Both the position numbers and the translations under genes were made by a program. The notes below the pieces were generated by a model. It was not told where the DNA came from. It did no database searches and saw only the letters and a program-made list of their open reading frames with translations. From CAZTVF01 sp964616985 (GTDB taxonomy: Bacteria; Planctomycetota; Phycisphaerae; SM23-33), in NCBI GenBank assembly GCA_964616985.1, contig CAZTVF010000053.1, positions 1-33,413 of the forward strand: 33,413 nt of DNA, written 5' to 3'. Below, piece after piece: positions 6,798 through 15,692 of the stretch; positions within the stretch are counted from its first letter, which is position 1; the number at the start of each line of letters is the position of its first letter.

Positions 6798-8858
6798 TCA
6801 TTCGACCGTCACGATCACGCGGAAGCCGATGTCATAGTTGCGAGTGTCGGTGGTGTAGCCGTAGCGGAAGGCGCTGCGGCAGAAGACGGGGTAGACGGCC
6901 CACGAGCCGCCGCGCACCACGCGACGGCCGCCGAAGCCGGGCCCGCGCGGGTCGACGGTGCGGCTCTTGCCATACCCGCTGGAATCGAACCAGTCCGCGC
7001 ACCATTCCCACACGTTGCCGTGCATGTTGTACAGCCCCATCGCGTTGGGGCGGAACGTTTTGGCCGGCACGGTCAGCTGGCGGTGCTCGCCCTTGAGGCC
7101 CGCGCCGAATACCCGCTTGCCGTTGAAGTTCGCCTGGTCGGTGCCGATCGTATCGCCGGTGTGGAAGGGCGTCACGGAGCCCGCCCGGCAGGCGTATTCC
7201 CATTGGGCTTCGGTCGGCAGCAACACGCGGCGCTGGGCCCGCCGCGACAGCCGGTCGCAGAACTCCATCGCCTCCTGCCAGGCGGCACGCTCCACCGGGT
7301 TGGTCACGCCGCGGAAGAAACTGGGGTTCTCGCCCATCACCGCCTGGTACTGCTCCTGCGTCACGGCCACTTCGGCCATGTAGAACGGGTGCGAGATCAC
7401 CACCTCGTGCTGCGGCGTCTCGCTCTGGCACCACAGGGCCGCCGTCGGGCGCGAGATGCCCATGTCGATGAAGGCGTCGTGCGCCGCGTGCCGCTCCTGC
7501 TCGGTGCTGCCCATGAGGAACCTGCCGGCCGGGATGAGCAGGAGTCGCATTCTGACGCCTGAGCCCGCATCCAGCAGCAGGTCCCTGTGAAGCCCCGGCG
7601 GGATGGCGATGGGGGTGACCTCCACCTCCGGCGGCGCTGCCGGCGTCAGCTCATGCGCCGCGTGATTGCCCGGCCGGACGTGGCGGATGAGATCGTTGAG
7701 ACGCTTGATGATCGCCGGGCGGGTCCTGGGTGTCGGCGGCGGCCCGGCGGGCGTGATGGTCTGAATGGCCGTGGGCGGCTCCGGCGGCGGTGCCGGGGTG
7801 GCGGGTTCCATCGTTGCGATCTGCTCTTCCGCCGTCGCGGCCTGGGCTTGCTCCTCAAGGGCGGCTTGCGGCGCCGCCTCTGCCACGGCCGTCTGCGACT
7901 GCGACTCGAGGGCGTCTTCTGCCGGCTCGTCGGGGGAGGGGGCCTTGAGCACCTGCTGCGGCGGGGGCTGGGAGATCAGCACGCGCGGCGACGGGGGCGC
8001 GGGGCGGATAATGATCGTCGGCTCGTGAGTGCGGTCCTCGTGCGTGGGCCGGGCGCCCGCGTGCGGATGCTTGGCGGTGAGGCGGCGAGCGGACGGCCTG
8101 CCGGCGCCGGCCTGGCGGCGCGGGCGGGCCAGATGCGTGCCGGCCTTGGGCGCCTGGGCGGCGGGTGTCTCGCTTGCGGTCTCCTCGGGCTCCGCCGGCG
8201 GGATCGGCTCGGTGGCAGGCCCCTCGGTGGTCGCCGGGGCCGGGGCAGCGCCCGCCTGGCGCCACGCGCGGCGGCGGGCGGCGGGGGTGCGATGTTCGCT
8301 GGCCGGCGGGCGCCGGCGGCGAGAAGGCTTCGGCTTCGGCGGCACGGGCGCCTCGGCCGCGCCGACGGCAAAGGTGTCCTCCAGCCACTCGGGGACAGTG
8401 ACCTCGCCGGTCGCCGCGCCCCGGCGGCGGTGTGCCGCCTTGGCCGCCTCGTCCGGCGGAGGAACCTTTCTCACCTCCAGGCCCATCTCGGTGAACGTTC
8501 GGTTCAGCCAGTCGGGCAGGGTGATATCGGGCGCCTCCGGTCCGGCCGGCGACGCGACGAAGTCATCGATGGTCACCTTGTGGGCAGCGGCGGGGCGAGG
8601 TTTCCTGGCGGCGGCGCGGGGTCGGCTGCGCGCGCTTCGTGGCGCGGGCGCGTGCGCGGCTTGACGGGCGGGGCGGGCCTTTGGTTTGCGGGCCGCACGA
8701 CGATGCGGCGGCGCTCCGGGCGCAGCGCCAATCATCTCGCGGAGTTCGCGAACCCGGTCGTCCTTGTGGGTAAGTGATTTCAGGAGCCTCCCGAGACGGA
8801 GTTCGATCTCCTCGAACAGTTCATCGAGGCTGACGTCCGATAGAGCTTCCCGCGTCAT
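6798..8858 (-). CDS. FGE/SUMF1-domain protein with long disordered N-terminal region
   Basis: A 686-residue protein; AAGGAG sits six bases before the ATG. Residues about 1-45 form a charged helical segment. Residues about 46-430 are Pro/Ala/Arg-rich and probably disordered, and contain two copies of a short motif, ITLPDWLNRTF (112-122) and VTVPEWLEDTF (153-163). The C-terminal 250 residues are a formylglycine-generating-enzyme/SUMF1 (C-type lectin-like) domain: PAGRFLMGS, PFYMAEVAVTQEQY, LLPTEAQWEYACRAG, NVWEWCADW, VVRGGSW and DIGFRV. The only Cys after RGGSW is in FCRSAFR, which by my alignment matches a non-catalytic position, so true sulfatase activation is unlikely. No signal peptide is seen. 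Planctomycetes encode many such proteins; the function here is unknown. Confidence 0.85.
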   Translation of the reverse strand: MTREALSDVSLDELFEEIELRLGRLLKSLTHKDDRVRELREMIGAAPGAPPHRRAARKPKARPARQAAHAPAPRSARSRPRAAARKPRPAAAHKVTIDDFVASPAGPEAPDITLPDWLNRTFTEMGLEVRKVPPPDEAAKAAHRRRGAATGEVTVPEWLEDTFAVGAAEAPVPPKPKPSRRRRPPASEHRTPAARRRAWRQAGAAPAPATTEGPATEPIPPAEPEETASETPAAQAPKAGTHLARPRRQAGAGRPSARRLTAKHPHAGARPTHEDRTHEPTIIIRPAPPSPRVLISQPPPQQVLKAPSPDEPAEDALESQSQTAVAEAAPQAALEEQAQAATAEEQIATMEPATPAPPPEPPTAIQTITPAGPPPTPRTRPAIIKRLNDLIRHVRPGNHAAHELTPAAPPEVEVTPIAIPPGLHRDLLLDAGSGVRMRLLLIPAGRFLMGSTEQERHAAHDAFIDMGISRPTAALWCQSETPQHEVVISHPFYMAEVAVTQEQYQAVMGENPSFFRGVTNPVERAAWQEAMEFCDRLSRRAQRRVLLPTEAQWEYACRAGSVTPFHTGDTIGTDQANFNGKRVFGAGLKGEHRQLTVPAKTFRPNAMGLYNMHGNVWEWCADWFDSSGYGKSRTVDPRGPGFGGRRVVRGGSWAVYPVFCRSAFRYGYTTDTRNYDIGFRVIVTVE

Positions 8859-9076
8859 CCTTCACTCCTTATCGCGAGGGCACTTGCGAGGATTGCCCCC
8901 AATCCCTCACTTGTCATACGAACGCGGAGGCAAAAAAGCTTTTCATCTCGCCCGGGATCGGTCACAATATCGACAGGCCCGGCGATGGTCGCGGGTCAAG
9001 TCAGTGGTGCGTGAGTTGGCCGGCGGGCGTGGGCTCGCCCCTGCACGCGGAACCCCCCAGCAGCAAGGAGAGCATC

Positions 9077-9148
9077 ATGGGTAAGGGAAACAATCGTCAG
9101 CAGAAGGAAAAGAAGAAACCCAAGAAGGACAAGGCCGCCAAGAAGTAA
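9077..9148 (+). CDS. Lysine-rich microprotein, 23 residues
   Basis: A tiny ORF with an ideal AAGGAG six bases before ATG. The product begins MGKGNNRQQKEKKKPKKDK and ends AKK; 11 of 23 residues are Lys. It is followed 26 bp later by a strong hairpin, which supports a real transcription unit. The KExKKPKxxK pattern resembles, from memory, small basic proteins of unknown function found in many proteobacteria. A role in binding RNA or DNA is only a guess from charge. Confidence 0.6.
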   Translation: MGKGNNRQQKEKKKPKKDKAAKK

Positions 9149-9174
9149 GCCTTCTTAGCGTTTCAAACATCAAC

Positions 9175-9205
9175 GGGCCCCGCATTCATCATGAAGGCGG
9201 GGCTC
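9175..9205. terminator. Hairpin between convergent genes
   Basis: A 9-bp stem with one G-T wobble (9175-9183 with 9197-9205), extended by the 5-bp repeat TTCAT/ATGAA in the loop. It lies between the microprotein (plus) and the 7TM-HD gene (minus), which ends at 9220, so it could serve both. The T-rich tail on the plus side (CTTGTTT) is modest. Confidence 0.65.
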
Positions 9206-9219
9206 GCTTGTTTGGAGGG

Positions 9220-11550
9220 CTACCCCTCGGCCTGGACGACCTCGTCCTCATCGTCGGCGTCGGGCGCGATCTTGGGGTGGATCTCGGCGGCCGACGGCGA
9301 CTCGCCCGGCGGCGTGGGGTACGAGACGCGCCCGTGATACATGGCGCACAGCGTCTTGACCAGCGATTCCTCGATCTGGTGCACTTCCTTGAGCGTGAGG
9401 TCGCAGTCGTCCATCTGCCCGTCCATCAGGCGGCGGTTGACCATCACGTGCACCTGGTTCTCGATGCGCCCGGGCGTGGGCTCGTGCATCGCCCGCATCG
9501 ACGACTCGGCCGCGTCGGCGAGCATGAGGATGGCGGCTTCCTTCGAGCGGGGCTTGGGGCCGGGGTAGCGGAACTCGACCTCGTCCGGCGCCCGTTCAGA
9601 GCCGGCCTTGCGCCGTTCGGTGGCGGCGTGGTAGAAGTACTGCACCAGCGTCGTGCCGTGATGCGTGGCCACGAATTCCAGCAGCACGCGCGGCAGGCCG
9701 TACTCCTTCGCCAGTTCCAGGCCGTCCTTGACGTGGCCGGTGATGATCAGCAGGCTCATCGCGGGCGAGAGCTTGGCGTGGCGGCTGGCGTGGCCGGCCT
9801 GGTTTTCGACGAAGTAGTCGGGCTTGTTGATCTTGCCCACGTCGTGATAGTACGCGCCCACGCGGGCCAAGAGGCCCCGGGCGCCGATGGCCTCGGCCGC
9901 CGCCTCGCACATCGCCCCCAGCTGCAGCGAATGGTTGTACGTGCCGGGCGCTTCCATGGCCAGGCGGCGCAGCAGGGGCTTGTTCGCGTCGCACCACTCC
10001 AGCAGCGTCATGCTGGTGGCCGAGCCGAACGCCCGCTCGATCAGCGGCAGGATGCCCTCGACGAGGAAGCCCGACAGCAGGGCGAACGACGCGCCCCACG
10101 CCCCGTCCAGCACCGCGAACGGCCACCAGGGCACGCCGGAGGCAAGGTCCTCGGCCCAGATCGACAGCAGCACCGTCAGCGCCGCGGCGGCCGAGATGAG
10201 GATGGGCTTGCTCCGCGTGCGGATCTCCCTCAGGCAGGCGACGGCCACCGCCACGCCCGCCACCAGCACCAGCAGCATCGCCAGGTCGCCGCGCAGCTGG
10301 AACACGACCACCACCGAGGCGATGCCCGTGATGGCCAGCGCGAAACGCTGGTCGTAGACGATGGCCAGGATGAATGCCGCCGTCAGCACCGGCAGCGTTG
10401 CGGCGAAGGGGTTGAGCGACGCCGTCTGGCACAGCAGCTTGGTGCCCGCCAGGGCCAGCAGGATCACGACGGCGATCGACAGCGCCCGCAGCGGGTTGCG
10501 GACGATCCGCGGCTGGTAGCGCCAGATATAGAGCGACATCAGCGTCACCACCACCAGCAGCATGATGGCCCGCCCGGTCAGTCGAAGCCACGGCAGGTAG
10601 GGGCGGTCGAGCTTCTCGCGGTCGAGGAAGGCCGGGTGCTCTTCGGCGAGCAGCTTGAGGTCGGCCTCCTGGATCTTCTGGTTTTCCAGGCGGCGGTGCC
10701 GCACGAGGGCCTGGCCTTCCTCGAACCGATCTTTGGGTGGGTCGCGTTCGAGAGCGGCCAGGCGGTCGTCGATGTCCTTCTGCGTGGCGACGGCGTTGTA
10801 GCGATAGAGCGGCTGCTTGAGGAAGACGCCCAGCAGGTAGCCCTCGACGTTGGCGCGGATGCCCGGATCGAGCTTCTGCACCACGTGGCGGATGTCCGTC
10901 TCGATGCGGTTAGACTCGTTCAGCGACATCAGCTCGTAGAGCGGGCGCAGCTCGTTGCCGAGTCTCACCTGGCTGGCGCCGCGCTGGATCTGGTCTTCCT
11001 TTTCCTTCACGGCCACGATGCCCAGCCGGCCCAGGTCGCTGCGGAGGCGGTCGATCTGGACGGCGAAATCGTCGCGCTGCGTGGGCTGGGTCTGCGACCG
11101 CCACGACGAGAGGCTGTTGGGATCCACAAGGCTGAACTGCTTTTGGATGGCCTCCGACAGGTCCGACGGCTGCGTCGCCGCCGACAGCCGCTCCGGCAGC
11201 GACTTGAGGTCCGTGGCGATCTGGTTGAGCAGCGTCTGCTCCTGGGCGAAGGTCGCCGGCGTGGTGTTGCGGATGCGGCTGTATTCCTTCTCCGTGCGCA
11301 GGCGGCTGACGACGGAGAAGGAGATTCGCGCGGTGATGTCGTGGTCGATGTACTGCCCGATGCGGTAGGGCAGCGGCTCGCTGGGCCAGGAGTCCATCGC
11401 CAGGGCGCCGGCGTAGAACGCGCAGGCAATGACCAGGGCGGCCACGCCACCGGCCTCGCGGAAGCGTCGCCAGCGCGAAGTCTGGGCGGCCGCGGCGCTC
11501 TTACGCGCCTCGGCCCTGCGTGCACCGGGTTTTCGTCGTAGGGGCCACAT
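9220..11550 (-). CDS. 7TM-HD phosphohydrolase (PgpH/YqfF type)
   Basis: A 776-residue membrane protein. A short basic N-terminus is followed by a transmembrane helix (about 33-52), a large extracytoplasmic 7TMR-HDED-like domain (to about 310), a cluster of about seven transmembrane helices (about 315-520), and a cytoplasmic HD domain (about 530-740) with NHSLQLG, YYHDVGK (His/Asp near residue 568) and TGHVKDG. In Listeria, PgpH of this architecture degrades c-di-AMP, so cyclic-dinucleotide hydrolysis is the best prediction. It sits 91 bp downstream of phoH on the same strand, a pairing common in bacteria; ybeY, which often follows, is absent because a terminator comes next. The start is uncertain since AGGAG abuts the ATG. 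Confidence 0.88.
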   Translation of the reverse strand: MWPLRRKPGARRAEARKSAAAAQTSRWRRFREAGGVAALVIACAFYAGALAMDSWPSEPLPYRIGQYIDHDITARISFSVVSRLRTEKEYSRIRNTTPATFAQEQTLLNQIATDLKSLPERLSAATQPSDLSEAIQKQFSLVDPNSLSSWRSQTQPTQRDDFAVQIDRLRSDLGRLGIVAVKEKEDQIQRGASQVRLGNELRPLYELMSLNESNRIETDIRHVVQKLDPGIRANVEGYLLGVFLKQPLYRYNAVATQKDIDDRLAALERDPPKDRFEEGQALVRHRRLENQKIQEADLKLLAEEHPAFLDREKLDRPYLPWLRLTGRAIMLLVVVTLMSLYIWRYQPRIVRNPLRALSIAVVILLALAGTKLLCQTASLNPFAATLPVLTAAFILAIVYDQRFALAITGIASVVVVFQLRGDLAMLLVLVAGVAVAVACLREIRTRSKPILISAAAALTVLLSIWAEDLASGVPWWPFAVLDGAWGASFALLSGFLVEGILPLIERAFGSATSMTLLEWCDANKPLLRRLAMEAPGTYNHSLQLGAMCEAAAEAIGARGLLARVGAYYHDVGKINKPDYFVENQAGHASRHAKLSPAMSLLIITGHVKDGLELAKEYGLPRVLLEFVATHHGTTLVQYFYHAATERRKAGSERAPDEVEFRYPGPKPRSKEAAILMLADAAESSMRAMHEPTPGRIENQVHVMVNRRLMDGQMDDCDLTLKEVHQIEESLVKTLCAMYHGRVSYPTPPGESPSAAEIHPKIAPDADDEDEVVQAEG

Positions 11551-11641
11551 CTCCTGCGCTTATACTTCCTTCTTTCCGATTGGTTTGATGATTTGAGACA
11601 AGACCGCGGACTTGGGGACGGAAATCGTGCCGGATCGGGAC

Positions 11642-12637
11642 CTATTCCTTCTGTTCGGGCGCGGGCGGCGGCGGGGCCGGCGATCGGGCCTCCCCGCGGC
11701 GGTCCTTTTCCGCGTACGCCGTCACAATGCTCTGTACCAGGCGGTGGCGAACGATGTCGGTCTTCTCCAGCCTCACGAACGCCAGCCCCTTGATGCCTGT
11801 CAGGCGGTGCAGGGCGTCCAGCAGTCCGCTCTCGGTGCCTTCGGGCAGGTCCACCTGGCTGTCGTCGCCGGTCACGATCATTTTCGAGCCGTGCCCCATG
11901 CGGGTCAAGAACATCATCATCTGCGAGACCGTCGTGTTCTGCGCCTCGTCCAGGATGATGACCGAGTCGTTCAGCGTTCGCCCGCGCATGAACGCCAGCG
12001 GGATCACTTCGATCATGTCGTTGACCATGAAGCGGCGGATCTGGTCGTAGTCCATCATGTCGTGCAGCGCGTCGAACAGCGGCCGCAGGTACGGGTTCAC
12101 CTTCGCCTGCATGTCGCCGGGGAGGAAGCCGAGCTTCTCGCCCGCCTCCACCGCGGGGCGCACGAGGACCAGCCGCCGCGACTGCTGGTGCTTCAGCAGG
12201 TGCACGGCGATGGCGACGGCCAGGTACGTCTTGCCCGTGCCCGCCGGGCCCGTGCAGAAGACCATGTCGTGCGTCTGGACGGCCTCGATGTACCGCGCCT
12301 GCCCGGGTGTCTTGGCCCGCACCATCTGCCCGGCGACGTATACGTCCAGCACGTCGGTGGGGCCTCCGTCGCGGGCGCTCTCCCCGGCGGCGGCGCTGAT
12401 GGCCTGGGCGACCGTCTCGGCCGTCACGTGCTCGTTGTGGCGCTGCGCCCGCTGGAGCGTCTCCAGCACGGCGGCGGCGCGGGTGACGGATCGGCTGGAT
12501 CCTGTCAGCCGGACCTGCCCCTGGCGCGCAAAGACCTGCACGCCCAAGGCCTCGCGAATCATCCTCAGGTGCCGGTCTCCGGGGCCGAACAGCGAGTCCG
12601 CTTTCTGCGGGTTCTCCAGCGTTATGCTTAGTTCCAT
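11642..12637 (-). CDS. phoH: PhoH-family ATPase
   Basis: A 331-residue cytoplasmic P-loop ATPase of the PhoH/PhoL group. The N-terminal 110 residues contain a KH-like RNA-binding region, then the ATPase core has Walker A GPAGTGKT, the stretch VLVRPAVEAGEKLGFLPGD and Walker B VIILDEAQN. Family members are linked to RNA metabolism and, with YbeY, to rRNA maturation. The start at 12637 is preferred to the in-frame ATG at 12655 because the intervening bases hold GGAGG and GAGGAG; the longer form adds six residues. The C-terminus ends in a Pro-rich tail. It forms a likely operon with the 7TM-HD gene. Confidence 0.92.
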   Translation of the reverse strand: MELSITLENPQKADSLFGPGDRHLRMIREALGVQVFARQGQVRLTGSSRSVTRAAAVLETLQRAQRHNEHVTAETVAQAISAAAGESARDGGPTDVLDVYVAGQMVRAKTPGQARYIEAVQTHDMVFCTGPAGTGKTYLAVAIAVHLLKHQQSRRLVLVRPAVEAGEKLGFLPGDMQAKVNPYLRPLFDALHDMMDYDQIRRFMVNDMIEVIPLAFMRGRTLNDSVIILDEAQNTTVSQMMMFLTRMGHGSKMIVTGDDSQVDLPEGTESGLLDALHRLTGIKGLAFVRLEKTDIVRHRLVQSIVTAYAEKDRRGEARSPAPPPPAPEQKE

Positions 12638-12882
12638 GACTCCTCTTTCCTCCATACCAGCATATCAATTCTGCCGCCCGCTGCACAGGGGAAGAGTGGC
12701 GACTCCAAGGCGGGAACTTTATGGTACGCTGGAGCGTCAGTGTTGCATGCGCCAGTGCTCTCTACGGTGGGTGATGGCCTTCTCAGGCCGTCCACCCGTC
12801 CTGCTACGAGCGACAAACAGGCGCTCTTTCCGGCGGGCGCGGCCCGAAGAACCGGCCCAGACTTTTGAAGACGGAGTTGTTC

Positions 12883-15486
12883 ATGCAGGCCCGATGGTTT
12901 ATCCCCGCGGTGGTGGTCGCCCTGGCATTCCTCGCCCACGGTCAGCAGGCTTGGCAACCGGCGTCGGCGCCGGCGCCACAGGCGGCGTCGTTGCCGCAGG
13001 GCGCGCTGGCGCGCCTTGGCGAGGTGCTGTACGCGCGCGGGGGGCAGATCGAGGCCCTCGCCTTCTCGCCCGACGGCAGCATGATCCTCACGGCCGGCCG
13101 CGATTCGATGAACGCCCCCAAGATGGCGCTGCGCCTGTGGGATGCCCGCACCGGTCGCGAACTCCGCAAGCTCTCCGACTGCCAGAGCAACGCCCTGATC
13201 AACGTCCAGTTCATCGGCGACCGCATCATCGGCCTCGGCGACGATGGTTTTGTCGCCATCTGGGACGCCGCCACTGGCCGGCAGATCGAGCGGCTGGACA
13301 TCGCCGCCATCCGGCATTTCTCCTGCTCCGCCGATGGCAGGCTCCTTGCCTGCGGGGCAGCCGACGGAAAAGGCATCGAATTGTGGGATCTGGCGGAGCA
13401 CAAGAAGGTGCGGACTCTGCCGCGAGGCATGACGCCACGGCTGTCACCGGATGGCTCGAAGCTGGTGTCGATGGAGATGCAGATCCGTGGGGGCATTGGT
13501 GCGACCCACAGCATGAGACTGATCCTCTGGGACGCTGCCAAGGGCACCGAGATTCAAACGCTCACGTTTGAGAATGCGATGAGCCATGGCTTCCAAGCGG
13601 CCTTTTCCCCGGACAATAAGCGGCTGGCCGTCGCCGTGATGGGCGACTTCCGCAAGCCCGACCAGCCCACGAGGATTCACACCTACGACGCAAGCAGCGG
13701 GCAGGAACTCTCTGCTGGCGATGGCCCGAGGATCTTCCCGACGGCACTGGCGTGGTCGAGCGACGGTTCGAAGATCGCCGCCGGGGGCATCGCCGAAATG
13801 ACGCTGCTGGACGCCAACTCCGCCAAGCCCATCGACGGCTGGCCGAAGATGACGATGAATCCGCGCATGGCCTTCTCGCCGGATGGCAAGACGCTGGCCG
13901 TGGCGACTTCGCCCGATGGCATTGCGCTGCACGACCTCAGCGGCAAGGCCGAGCGGCGCTGCAGCCCCGGACTGCTGAACGCGGCATGGTCGCCAAGCGA
14001 CGACGCTGTCGTCACGGTGGACACCAACGGCGGCATCGCTCGCTGGCAGGCGGCCGACGGCAAGAAGGTCAGCGAGTTCTCAGCCGCCACGCAGCCATGC
14101 AGGACGGTGCTCTCGAGCGACGGCCGCACGGCCGCAGTGGCCGGACTGGATGGCCCCATGCGGATCTTCGACGTGACGAAGCAGAGCATGGTCTCTCGCG
14201 TGGCGGCCAGCCAGCCGGCGGCCTGGCTGGCGATCAGCGACGACGGAAAACGCATCGCATCCTCGCCGGCCGGCGCTGATGGCATGCTGCACATCGCCGA
14301 CGTCGCCACCGGCAAGGAGGTCGCGGCCAAGTCCCTGGGAATCGCACAGGGGGGGATCATTTCTCCCCTGATGTCGTGCGGCTCGTCGGACATAGGCACG
14401 TTTGCGTACGCGTTCATGCTGGTCGGCGTGGGGAACGTCAACGTCGGGATGCTCAAGACGGAGGCCCGGCTGCTGGACGTGCAGTCCGGGGCGACGCAGG
14501 TGCTGGCCGTTCTTGAACAGAGCGGGATGCTGGGGCGGCAAAGCAGGTGGGGCAGCCTGCAGTCGCTCGCCCTCTCCGGCGGCGGCGACCTGGTCGCTAT
14601 CAGCACGCAGATGAGCCTGGCCGTGCAGGAAGTGGCCACCGGGAAGGATCTGGCCGAGTTCGAAAACCCCGTGCCCGAAGCCGTAGGAAATGACGGCGTT
14701 TTGTGGGTTACGGCGGCCGGAGGTGGGCAGAACTATGCATGTTCGCAGCTGGCCTTCTCGTCCGACGGGCGGCTGCTGGCGGGGGATGTTCAGAATGTCG
14801 GCGTATTCGTGTGGGACCTGGCGTCGTCCAAGCTGCTCACCCGCTTCGCCGGAACGCGCGGCCGGCTGACGACGATGGCATTCTCGCATAACGGCCAGCG
14901 GCTGGTGACGGGCAGCGAGGATGGCACGGCCATCGTCTGGGCCGTGCCCAAGCCCGCGGCGCTGCCTGTGGCGGCGGCCGACGGGTGGCAACGCCTTGCT
15001 GACGGCGAGGCCGCTAAGGCCTACGTCGCCTCCTGCGAACTGGTGGCCGACGGCGAGAAGACGGTGACGATGCTGGTCGAGTCGCTCAAGCCCGCCGCCG
15101 CGACGCCCGCCGACGTGCTCATGCGAGTCCGTGAGCTGGTGGCTGCCCTGGACAGCGACGACTTCGACACCCGCGACAAGGCCAATAAGGATCTCGAATC
15201 GCTCGGGGAACAGGCCGAGGCCGCGCTGAAGGATGCGGCGAAGGCCGCCACCAGCGACGAGGTCAAGGGGCGCATCGAGGAACTCTTGGCCAATCTGACC
15301 AAGGGCACCGTGACCTCCGGCCAGGTGGTGCGCTCTCTGCGGGCCGTCAGCGTGCTGGAGCGGATCGGTACCCCCGCCGCAAAACAGCTTCTCGACAAGC
15401 TCGCCACCGGCGACCCCACCAGCCGCCTCACCCTCGCCGCCCGTTCCGCCTCCGCCCGCCTCGCCACGCGGCAAGGGGCGAAGTGA
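12883..15486 (+). CDS. Secreted WD40-repeat protein with planctomycete-type C-terminal module
   Basis: An 867-residue protein. Start at 12883 has GGAG six bases upstream. Residues 1-23 look like a Sec signal peptide ending near AHG. Residues about 45-690 contain many WD40-like repeats, seen as recurring FSPDG, WDAATG and LWDLA segments, probably two beta-propellers. Residues about 740-865 form a helical module with ALDSDDFDTRDKANKDLESLG and LRAVSVLERIGTPAAKQLLDKLATG, a C-terminal arrangement I associate with planctomycete WD40 proteins. The role is probably protein binding outside the cytoplasm; no enzymatic domain is evident. It is monocistronic and divergent from phoH. Confidence 0.85.
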   Translation: MQARWFIPAVVVALAFLAHGQQAWQPASAPAPQAASLPQGALARLGEVLYARGGQIEALAFSPDGSMILTAGRDSMNAPKMALRLWDARTGRELRKLSDCQSNALINVQFIGDRIIGLGDDGFVAIWDAATGRQIERLDIAAIRHFSCSADGRLLACGAADGKGIELWDLAEHKKVRTLPRGMTPRLSPDGSKLVSMEMQIRGGIGATHSMRLILWDAAKGTEIQTLTFENAMSHGFQAAFSPDNKRLAVAVMGDFRKPDQPTRIHTYDASSGQELSAGDGPRIFPTALAWSSDGSKIAAGGIAEMTLLDANSAKPIDGWPKMTMNPRMAFSPDGKTLAVATSPDGIALHDLSGKAERRCSPGLLNAAWSPSDDAVVTVDTNGGIARWQAADGKKVSEFSAATQPCRTVLSSDGRTAAVAGLDGPMRIFDVTKQSMVSRVAASQPAAWLAISDDGKRIASSPAGADGMLHIADVATGKEVAAKSLGIAQGGIISPLMSCGSSDIGTFAYAFMLVGVGNVNVGMLKTEARLLDVQSGATQVLAVLEQSGMLGRQSRWGSLQSLALSGGGDLVAISTQMSLAVQEVATGKDLAEFENPVPEAVGNDGVLWVTAAGGGQNYACSQLAFSSDGRLLAGDVQNVGVFVWDLASSKLLTRFAGTRGRLTTMAFSHNGQRLVTGSEDGTAIVWAVPKPAALPVAAADGWQRLADGEAAKAYVASCELVADGEKTVTMLVESLKPAAATPADVLMRVRELVAALDSDDFDTRDKANKDLESLGEQAEAALKDAAKAATSDEVKGRIEELLANLTKGTVTSGQVVRSLRAVSVLERIGTPAAKQLLDKLATGDPTSRLTLAARSASARLATRQGAK

Positions 15487-15549
15487 GGGCTTAAGAACGC
15501 CTCAAGTCGGGCTGCGGCCGCGAATGGCTGCGAGCGAGAGTAGCGGCAC

Positions 15550-15578
15550 TAGACGCGGCAAAGGATTCCTGATAGGAT
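15550..15578 (+). promoter_or_regulatory. Putative promoter of tRNA-Leu(CAA)
   Basis: TAGACG (15550-15555), 17-nt spacer, TAGGAT (15573-15578), each matching four of six consensus bases, placed 10 bp before the tRNA 5' end. Confidence 0.4.
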
Positions 15579-15588
15579 CGTCGCACCG

Positions 15589-15674
15589 GCCGGAGTGGCG
15601 GAACTGGCAGACGCACAGGATTCAAAATCCTGCGGGGCTTACCCCCCGTGTGGGTTCAACTCCCACCTCCGGCA
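15589..15674 (+). tRNA. tRNA-Leu (anticodon CAA)
   Basis: A full type II tRNA cloverleaf. The acceptor stem is GCCGGAG with CTCCGGC and A as discriminator. The anticodon stem is CAGGA/TCCTG around loop TTCAAAA, giving anticodon CAA for the UUG codon. A long variable arm typical of leucine tRNA and a T-loop TTCAACT follow. The CCA end is not encoded. A protein gene starts 18 nt after the 3' end with no terminator between them. Confidence 0.96.
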
Positions 15675-15692
15675 GTTAGCTGGCCGTAAATC

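Noticed and set aside
9208..11541. A 777-codon plus-strand frame opposite the 7TM-HD gene
   Set aside because: Exact shadow of a gene with clear domains; composition is His/Arg/Gln-rich without hydrophobic pattern.
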